A stretch of 12,528 nt of DNA from Sulfurimonas sp. (GTDB taxonomy: Bacteria > Campylobacterota > Campylobacteria > Campylobacterales > Sulfurimonadaceae). The notes beneath the pieces are model-generated. The model was not told where the DNA came from, searched no databases, and was given only the letters and a program-made list of their open reading frames with translations. The DNA lies in NCBI GenBank assembly GCA_027083475.1, contig JALWON010000367.1:1-12528 (forward strand), in the 5' to 3' direction. Positions 7,470-12,528 of the stretch are shown piece after piece; position 1 is the first letter of the stretch, and each line of letters opens with the position of its first letter. A program made the translations under genes and the position numbers.

Positions 7470-8570
7470 TCAGGCTTTATAATCCAAATGCCACATTCTC
7501 ATTAAATACAATGCACCAAAAGCAATCAAAGAGGCAAAAAGAAAAGTATATGCAGGAAAATACTCATACACATACCCAAAAACAAGTGCCCCAGCAAAAC
7601 CACCCAAACCAAAAGTAATCCCTGAATAAAATTGCTGTGCAAGCACTTTACTCTTATAAAATTGGTGTAAGTAACTAATAGATGCTGAATAAAATAGGGC
7701 AAAAGAGAGGGCATGAAGCGATTGTGCAAAAAAGAGGACAATGAAATTTTGCGGATACAAAAAGAGTAAAAACCATCGTACAACTGCAGCAAAAATTGTT
7801 ACTTCTAAAATACTCAAAAGATTAAAATGGAGAAATCTCCCCTGCATATAAAGCATAACAATCTCAACAATCACCCCAAAAACCCATAAATTAATGGTCA
7901 TCTCTAAGCTAATACCATGTGCCGTTTCATACAGAGTAAAAAAGTTATAAAATGCCCCAAAACTCATCTGCATCAGCATAAGACTCAACCACAATTTCCA
8001 ATGAGCAAAAAGTTGTATATCATTCTCTGTCTCTTTTTTTGCCTCTTTGCCTTGATGACTTCTCAAAACCAAAACAAAAGCAAAAACTGCCGTGAGTGCT
8101 GTAAGTATAAGCAAATAAAGCAAGGCAATATGCACAGAGTGAAGATACTTCACCAAAACCAAAGCCACTAAAATAAACCCTATCGAGCCAAAAAGCCGTA
8201 TTTTGCCATACTTTTCTTTGCCCAAATGCTCTAATGCCACCATCTCAATGTAGGGCAAAATAAGGCTCATTCCTATACCTAAGCCAATGTTAGAGAGAAA
8301 AAGTGCATAAAAATGATAAATAGAAAAATAAAATGCAACTGCACTCAAAAACATAATCATTATGGAGAGCTGAAAACTCTTTTTATCTAAATGAAAGTAC
8401 TGCAAAAAGGCAAAGGGTAAAAGAAAACGCACCAAGGGTGCAGCCCCTAAAATAAGCCCTATTTCGCTTGGTGTATACAGAGCCATTGCTAAGACTTTTG
8501 GCAAAAAAATCACATACACACCCACAATGGCAAAGTAAAAAAAATAAAAGAAAGCGAGTAAGATTGACAT
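7470..8570 (-). CDS. MFS permease, MFS_1-like (HcaT type)
   Basis: A 366-residue inner membrane protein with about twelve hydrophobic segments and a central polar loop near 170-190. The sequence EKYGKIRLFGSIGFI (119-133), after helix 4, is a hallmark of the MFS_1-like subgroup that includes the HcaT-type permeases. The second half has the QSLHALSFALFYSAS helix (283-297). At 366 residues it is slightly short but complete, starting directly with helix 1. The substrate is not predictable. ATG 8570 has no Shine-Dalgarno sequence, but TATAAT lies exactly 6 nt upstream. It heads a two-gene minus-strand unit with the HD-GYP gene and faces the radical SAM operon across a 417-bp gap. Confidence 0.82.
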   Translation of the reverse strand: MSILLAFFYFFYFAIVGVYVIFLPKVLAMALYTPSEIGLILGAAPLVRFLLPFAFLQYFHLDKKSFQLSIMIMFLSAVAFYFSIYHFYALFLSNIGLGIGMSLILPYIEMVALEHLGKEKYGKIRLFGSIGFILVALVLVKYLHSVHIALLYLLILTALTAVFAFVLVLRSHQGKEAKKETENDIQLFAHWKLWLSLMLMQMSFGAFYNFFTLYETAHGISLEMTINLWVFGVIVEIVMLYMQGRFLHFNLLSILEVTIFAAVVRWFLLFLYPQNFIVLFFAQSLHALSFALFYSASISYLHQFYKSKVLAQQFYSGITFGLGGFAGALVFGYVYEYFPAYTFLFASLIAFGALYLMRMWHLDYKA

Positions 8571-8576
8571 ACTAAA

Positions 8577-8605
8577 ATTATACTACATTAACTTTCTGTT
8601 TTCCA
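8577..8605 (-). promoter_or_regulatory. Promoter for the MFS/HD-GYP unit, likely leaderless
   Basis: On the minus strand TATAAT (8582-8577) is followed by 6 nt and ATG 8570, so +1 would be the A of the start codon. A partial -35, TGGAAA (8605-8600), lies 17 bp upstream of the -10. It stops 5 bp short of the inverted-repeat element. Confidence 0.55.
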
Positions 8606-8641
8606 TATATTAGACTTCTTTCATAACTTAGATATACCTCA

Positions 8642-8708
8642 GAGGGTTAAAAAGAGGGAAGATAGTGTAAAACATTTTTTTGTGCTAGCTTACCTCTTTT
8701 TAACCCTC
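8642..8708. repeat. Inner inverted repeat A of the element (16-bp perfect stem)
   Basis: GAGGGTTAAAAAGAGG at 8642-8657 is exactly complementary to 8693-8708, with a 35-nt loop that includes a run of seven T. The stem starts on the last base of the outer repeat, so no base is left between the two helices on that side. Confidence 0.85.
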
Positions 8709-8715
8709 CCGTAGG

Positions 8716-8814
8716 GCACTTTATAGAGAGCTTTACTCTTCGTTAGATAACCTTTAGCATAGCTACGGCTATGCTAAAGAACATCTGCCTTGATTAAAAC
8801 TCTCTGTAAAGTGC
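8716..8814. repeat. Inner inverted repeat B of the element
   Basis: GCACTTTATAGAGAG (8716-8730) pairs with 8800-8814 with one T/G mismatch, which would be a G-U wobble in plus-strand RNA. After one C/A mismatch it continues through TTTA (8732-8735) against 8795-8798. It encloses the central tetraloop hairpin and ends on the first base of the right outer repeat. Confidence 0.8.
8745..8786 (+). ncRNA. Central hairpin with a UACG tetraloop (candidate RNA structure)
   Basis: CTTTAGCATAGC (8752-8763) and GCTATGCTAAAG (8768-8779) form a perfect 12-bp stem closed by TACG. Read as plus-strand RNA this is C(UACG)G, a member of the very stable UNCG tetraloop class. Below it a symmetric AAC/AAC internal loop leads to a further 4 bp, AGAT (8745-8748) with ATCT (8783-8786). 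No T-run follows, so it is not a standard terminator. Transcription of this stretch is not shown. Confidence 0.45.
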
Positions 8815-8943
8815 TGAGGTATATCTAAGTTATAAAAGAAGTCTATTAGCTTAGCATTTACTGAAAGTCACTATAATTTTCTATCTCAATTATGTAAACC
8901 CCTTCATAAGTGAGTCAAAAACTCCTTGTAATTTTCAAACATG

Positions 8944-8981
8944 CCTAAGTTATAATGATTAAACTTAGGTTATGTTACACT
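8944..8981 (+). promoter_or_regulatory. Promoter and operator-like palindrome of the radical SAM-lapG-lapD operon
   Basis: TACACT at 8976-8981, preceded by TGT (extended -10), is followed by 6 nt and ATG 8988, suggesting a leaderless start. Just upstream lies an inverted repeat, CCTAAGTT (8944-8951), 10 bp, AACTTAGG (8962-8969), covering the -35 position, where a regulator could bind. A perfect TATAAT (8951-8956) inside it is an alternative -10 and would give a leader of about 25 nt. The rest of the gap from the element to here (8846-8943) shows no gene or clear signal. Confidence 0.5.
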
Positions 8982-8987
8982 TCCCCT

Positions 8988-10490
8988 ATGAAAATCATTT
9001 TAACCACGCTCAATTCTCGATTTACCCATAGTGCCATTGGACTGCGTTATTTGTATGCCAATATGCAAGAACTCCAACAAAAGACACAAATTTTAGAATT
9101 TAGCATTAATGATGCCATCCAAACTGTAGCGGAAGATATTTTAATCCATCAGCCCTCTATTGTTGGGATTGGGGTTTACATTTGGAATGTGAGCGAAGTT
9201 GCCGAACTTCTGCATATCATCAAAAAGGTTGCACCCCAAACAAGAGTTATTTTAGGTGGTCCAGAGGTCACATACACCCCTTTTCGTGTCAATCTCGATG
9301 CCGCTGATTTTATCATAAAAGGTGAAGGAGACACTGCATTTTATAGACTTTGTAAACAAATTTTTGCCGCTAATGCCCCAAGTGAAAAAATCATTCCAAT
9401 GACCCTGCCAAAACTTAAAGAACTCAAGCTTCCCTATGAGTACTATAGCGATGATGACATAAAAAACCGCTATATTTATGTAGAAGTCTCACGGGGTTGT
9501 CCTTTTGAGTGTGAGTTTTGTCTCTCTTCTATGGATGAAAAAGTGCGTGCTTTTGATCTTGATACAGTTTTAGAAGCATTTGAAAATCTCTGGAAGCGAG
9601 GAGCGAGAAACTTTAAGTTTGTCGACCGCACCTTTAACCTCAACATCCGTACAGCCAATAAGATTTTAGACTTCTTTTTAGCCAAAGAAGAACCCTACTT
9701 TGCCCATTTTGAGGTTATTCCCGACCATTTTCCTGAGTCTATAAAAGAGAAGATGAAACTTTTTACACACGGTGCCCTCCAACTTGAGATAGGCATACAA
9801 ACCCTCAACCCGCAAGTAGCAAAAAATGTTTCGCGTGTTTTAAACCTCGATAAAATCCATGAAAATGTCCGTTTTTTACAAGAGCAAACGCAAGCACATA
9901 TCCATTTAGATCTTATCGTCGGACTCCCAGGAGAGAGTTTGGAGAGTTTTGGCAAAAACCTTGATGCCCTTGTGGCACTCGCTGATTGTGAGATTCAAAT
10001 TGGAATCCTCAAAAAACTCTCAGGAACTTACATAAAACGCCATGATGTTGATTTTGAGATGATTTATAGCGACATTCCCCCTTATGATATTTTAAAAAAT
10101 TCCGAACTCTCATTTTTTGATATACAAACCATGAAACGTTTTGCTCGTTTTTGGGATTTGACCTACAATAGCGGTAACTTTAAACGCAGTATCACCCTCC
10201 TTTGGAAAGATGAAAGTGTCTATGAAAACTTTTATGCTTTTTCTTTATGGATTTACAAACAAACAGCTTCTACTTGGAAAATCTCCCTCCAAAGACTTGG
10301 AGAACTCCTTTTTACTTACCTTACAGAAGTAAAAAAACTCAAAAAAGAGTCTGTAGCCACTCCGATGTTAGAAGATATGATGAAACTCAAAGGCAGAGCC
10401 ATCCCAGCTTACCTCAAACCCTATGCCAAAGCATTTCACACCAAGGCAAAACTTGGAACATCAGGCTTTAACAAAAGGCAGAGTTTATAA
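8988..10490 (+). CDS. Cobalamin-binding-domain radical SAM protein (DUF4080 type)
   Basis: A 500-residue cytosolic protein. The N-terminal part (about 1-130) resembles a B12-binding Rossmann domain, with HSAIGLRYL (14-22), VGIGVYIWN (59-67), VILGGPEVT (87-95) and the IKGEGD loop (110-115). The radical SAM core follows, with the 4Fe-4S cysteines C171, C175 and C178 in CPFECEFC, then LQLEIGIQT (265-272) and HLDLIVGLPGE (306-316). The region from about 350 on fits the extra C-terminal domain of this subgroup. The reaction is unknown; relatives carry out methylations and rearrangements on varied substrates. ATG 8988 is preferred over in-frame ATG 8955, since similarity begins at MKIILTTLN and the upstream stretch contains the promoter. 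Only 3 nt separate it from lapG, so the genes are likely co-transcribed. Confidence 0.88.
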   Translation: MKIILTTLNSRFTHSAIGLRYLYANMQELQQKTQILEFSINDAIQTVAEDILIHQPSIVGIGVYIWNVSEVAELLHIIKKVAPQTRVILGGPEVTYTPFRVNLDAADFIIKGEGDTAFYRLCKQIFAANAPSEKIIPMTLPKLKELKLPYEYYSDDDIKNRYIYVEVSRGCPFECEFCLSSMDEKVRAFDLDTVLEAFENLWKRGARNFKFVDRTFNLNIRTANKILDFFLAKEEPYFAHFEVIPDHFPESIKEKMKLFTHGALQLEIGIQTLNPQVAKNVSRVLNLDKIHENVRFLQEQTQAHIHLDLIVGLPGESLESFGKNLDALVALADCEIQIGILKKLSGTYIKRHDVDFEMIYSDIPPYDILKNSELSFFDIQTMKRFARFWDLTYNSGNFKRSITLLWKDESVYENFYAFSLWIYKQTASTWKISLQRLGELLFTYLTEVKKLKKESVATPMLEDMMKLKGRAIPAYLKPYAKAFHTKAKLGTSGFNKRQSL

Positions 10491-10493
10491 AAA

Positions 10494-11111
10494 ATGCACT
10501 TACATAGACTCTTTTTTATTTTTCTTCTCTTTTACACTCTTTCGCATGCACAACTGATTGATGATAGAGTCTTAGAACAAGCAGAAAAAAAGTACAATAG
10601 TTTTGCAAAAAATCGTTTTATTGACATCAATACAACTCTATTACAAGAACTCAAAAATGCCAAAGCAATCAAAAAACTCAATGTTGTCAATACGTGGGTC
10701 AATCAAATCCGCTATGCGAGTGATAAAAAAGTCTATCACACAAGTGATTATTGGGCAACACTCTACCAATTTATTGGCAAAGGAAGAGGAGATTGTGAAG
10801 ATTATACGATTACAAAGTACTATATCTTAAAAAATTTAGGTATAGATATACACCGTATGAAGTTTGCGTATGTCATTTACAAAAATAGAAAAGGCAAAAA
10901 AATCTCCCATATGGTGCTTGTCTATTTTAAAGTGCCCAAACCAAAAAAACGAGCAGATATTCTCATTCTTGACAACAATAATAGACGAATATTACCTGCC
11001 TCAAAGCGACCTGACATCATTAAAGTGATTAAAATGATCAATGGTGATACCGGTGCAAAATCAAAAAAATGGAAAAAATTAGAACTAAATATGCAAAGGA
11101 AATTATTATGA
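10494..11111 (+). CDS. lapG: LapG-like periplasmic cysteine protease (BTLCP family)
   Basis: In the known system LapG is a calcium-dependent periplasmic protease that clips the N-terminus of a LapA-type adhesin and releases it from the cell surface. This 205-residue protein begins with a signal peptide (MHLHR, then a hydrophobic run, and SHA before Gln20). The catalytic triad is visible as C101 in RGDCEDYT, H139 in SHMVL and D160 in LILDNNN, in the order and spacing of the family. D100 and E102 flank the cysteine as in the calcium site of Pseudomonas LapG. The length is typical. The last four bases overlap the start of lapD (ATGA), which strongly suggests a LapD-LapG pair. No LapA-type adhesin or type I secretion gene is in this window. 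Confidence 0.9.
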   Translation: MHLHRLFFIFLLFYTLSHAQLIDDRVLEQAEKKYNSFAKNRFIDINTTLLQELKNAKAIKKLNVVNTWVNQIRYASDKKVYHTSDYWATLYQFIGKGRGDCEDYTITKYYILKNLGIDIHRMKFAYVIYKNRKGKKISHMVLVYFKVPKPKKRADILILDNNNRRILPASKRPDIIKVIKMINGDTGAKSKKWKKLELNMQRKLL

Positions 11112-12528
11112 GTTTATTTAAACAGATGGCACTTGCCATTGCATTTATTATTATTGTACTGCTTGGGTCTGTGATGAGTATCAATTATCAATCTTCAAAA
11201 AAAGATATGATAGAGAGTCTCTACCAAACGAGTGTCAATAATATCTCATCGCTCAGCAGCCAACTCGCTCAAGCAGAGAATGACCCTGCACTTATTCGTA
11301 GTATCATCGATGCCCAGTATGATAGTGGCTATTTTAAAAAAATCGCATACACAACAAGTGATGGTGCATTTCACTACATCAAAGAGGATACAAATGCCAT
11401 TGAGGGAGTCCCGCAATGGTTTATTGCATTTACAGATATTGAGCTTCAAAGTGTCACGACAGATGTCAGTGCTGGGTGGGAAATACTTGGAAAATTACAA
11501 CTCCAAGGAGACACAGGAATTGTCTATAAAGGACTCTATAAAATACTCATGCAACTCTTCTACATCTTTATCGTTGCGGTGACACTCTCGCTGTTTATCC
11601 TCAGTATTTTACTCAAAATCCTTCTCAAACCATTAAAAAAAGCACAAAAGCAGGCAGAAGCCATCGCAAAAAACCAGTTTATTTTACAAGAGGATATTCC
11701 CTACACTACAGAGTTCCGTGATGTTGTTTTAGGAATGAACAGTATGGTTTCAAAACTCAAAGTCATTTTTGACAAAGCAAATGCAACCCTCAAAGAACAA
11801 AAAGAAAAAGAGTATACCGACCAAGTCACACAACTCAAAAAACAAAAATACCTTAGAGATAAACTTCCAGAGTTTTTAAAAATCGATGCTCACTCAAAAG
11901 GGGGCATTTTTATGCTGCTTGGTATCCAAGGTGTCATTGAAGCCAATGAACAGCTCGGGCATGAAAAAGTAGATCTCCTCTTTAAAAAATTTGCCGATAT
12001 ACTCCGTGAAAACACGAAAGAGTTTCAAGAACATATCATTGCCCGCATCGAAGGCACAGAGTTTGCACTTTTTCTCCCCAATTGTGATCTGCTCACAGCC
12101 AAAGCACAAGCACACAAAATCTTACAAGCCTTTAGCCATTTTATCAAAGAGTATCAACTCAATGAAAATGTCACTTTCCTTGCTGTGGGACTGTATGAAT
12201 ATAACTATCAAGAAAACATAGATACACTCCTCACAAAAGCAAAAAATGCACTTCTTGAAGCGAAAAAGAGAGAGCAAAAGATACATATTGCGCATGCAGA
12301 TACACTGCATGAACTCATGGATGAAGCGACTTGGTACAAGGTACTCACAAGTGCCATACAGTACTACCAATTTCAATTTTCACCATGGAAAACACTCAAT
12401 ACAAAAAACAGACAGCTTGTCCATTATGCACTTAGTCTCACACTTAAAGCCGATAAAACCTACTCTTATAATCAATTTATGGCACCTGCAAACCAAATTG
12501 GGCTCAGTAATGACATCTATAGGGTTGC
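11108..12528 (+). CDS. lapD: LapD-like c-di-GMP receptor, 3' end beyond the window
   Basis: LapD is an inner membrane receptor that, when bound to c-di-GMP, sequesters LapG and so keeps the adhesin on the surface. The 473 residues present have TM1 (about 6-26), a periplasmic domain (27-148) with the VPQWF loop holding W104, which matches the tryptophan that LapD inserts into LapG, then TM2 (149-171), HAMP (172-225) and a coiled coil. A degenerate GGDEF domain (about 255-395) follows, with RIEGTEF (313-319) in place of RxGGDEF. The start of an EAL domain (from about 405) is also altered: the region at 438-446 reads HYALSLTLK instead of an EALLR-like motif, while FMAPANQIGL (457-466) keeps the usual shape. 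Loss of both active sites fits a receptor, not an enzyme. ATG 11108 overlaps the lapG stop by four bases. The reading frame is open to the window edge. Confidence 0.9.
   Translation, partial: MSLFKQMALAIAFIIIVLLGSVMSINYQSSKKDMIESLYQTSVNNISSLSSQLAQAENDPALIRSIIDAQYDSGYFKKIAYTTSDGAFHYIKEDTNAIEGVPQWFIAFTDIELQSVTTDVSAGWEILGKLQLQGDTGIVYKGLYKILMQLFYIFIVAVTLSLFILSILLKILLKPLKKAQKQAEAIAKNQFILQEDIPYTTEFRDVVLGMNSMVSKLKVIFDKANATLKEQKEKEYTDQVTQLKKQKYLRDKLPEFLKIDAHSKGGIFMLLGIQGVIEANEQLGHEKVDLLFKKFADILRENTKEFQEHIIARIEGTEFALFLPNCDLLTAKAQAHKILQAFSHFIKEYQLNENVTFLAVGLYEYNYQENIDTLLTKAKNALLEAKKREQKIHIAHADTLHELMDEATWYKVLTSAIQYYQFQFSPWKTLNTKNRQLVHYALSLTLKADKTYSYNQFMAPANQIGLSNDIYRV

Larger units (their letters stand above)
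8611..8845. repeat. 235-bp nested inverted-repeat element, MITE-like or structured RNA
   Basis: The ends form an inverted repeat of 32 bp with one mismatch (8611-8642 against 8814-8845; the mismatch is C8622 opposite A8834). The outermost bases are TA on both sides, as expected for a TA target duplication, though TA is its own complement and this may be chance. Inside are two more self-complementary units: a 16-bp perfect stem (8642-8657/8693-8708) and a roughly 20-bp stem (8716-8735/8795-8814) topped by a 12-bp hairpin. Adding these up, about 70% of the bases can pair, forming a three-way junction. No open reading frame of note lies inside. It fills the space between two divergent promoters. 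It could be a non-autonomous mobile element, a palindromic repeat or a structured RNA. I do not recognise a named family. Confidence 0.8.

Noticed and set aside
7917..8171. Plus-strand reading frame of 84 codons inside the MFS gene
   Set aside because: It is antisense to a clear membrane protein gene, has no ribosome site and its translation resembles no protein family.
8642..8708. Rho-independent terminator at inner repeat A
   Set aside because: The T-run lies in the loop, not after the stem, and no gene ends nearby because both flanking genes are transcribed away from this gap.
8611..8845. CRISPR array or tRNA-like gene
   Set aside because: There are no direct repeats with regular spacers, and the fold lacks a cloverleaf with acceptor, T-loop and CCA features.
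8955..8987. Upstream ATG 8955 as the radical SAM start
   Set aside because: The added eleven residues do not look like the family, and the segment carries the palindrome half and the extended -10 box; its ATG partly lies in a TATAAT.
11232..11582. Reading frame of 116 codons in another frame of the lapD region
   Set aside because: The frame starting at 11108 is open to the window edge and encodes recognisable LapD domains, so the shorter frame is a shadow.

Overview
The window looks like a chromosome segment from a Campylobacterota bacterium (the Sulfurimonas / Sulfurovum / Helicobacter side). The reasons are low GC with AAA/TTT-rich coding DNA, a soluble zinc-binding (CZB) chemoreceptor of TlpD type paired with a small Aer-like PAS protein, and -10 boxes without clear -35 boxes. 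The genus is an inference. The window is almost fully coding, with ten complete genes and one partial gene at each end.

Layout. Bases 1-32 hold the first codons of a minus-strand gene with a clear Shine-Dalgarno sequence and the start of a nucleotide-binding motif (VLGGG). A strong divergent promoter (TTGAAA-N17-TATAAT) then opens a plus-strand series: a small SAM methyltransferase, glutamine-hydrolysing asparagine synthase (asnB, joined by TAATG), and an acidic amino acid/cation symporter. Next come an Aer-like PAS protein, a cytosolic HAMP-MCP-CZB receptor and an EamA permease that starts at TTG. The EamA gene overlaps tail to tail with a minus-strand HD-GYP phosphodiesterase gene, which lies behind an MFS permease gene.

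A 417-bp non-coding gap (8571-8987) separates the MFS gene from a divergent operon: cobalamin-type radical SAM protein, LapG-like periplasmic protease, LapD-like c-di-GMP receptor. The lapD gene runs off the right edge. The gap contains a 235-bp nested inverted-repeat element, with a 32-bp outer repeat, two inner stems and a central UACG tetraloop hairpin. It is the most unusual object in the window.

How it works together. Two themes dominate. One is signal-controlled behaviour: a split redox or oxidant chemoreceptor, an HD-GYP enzyme that should degrade c-di-GMP, and a LapD/LapG pair that normally turns c-di-GMP level into retention or release of a surface adhesin. The other is acidic amino acid use: a transporter keeping the carboxylate-binding Asp/Arg pair beside the enzyme that turns aspartate into asparagine. 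Four genes (starts at 2566, 7452, 8570, 8988) have a -10-like hexamer only 5-6 nt before ATG and no good Shine-Dalgarno sequence, so leaderless mRNA is likely here.
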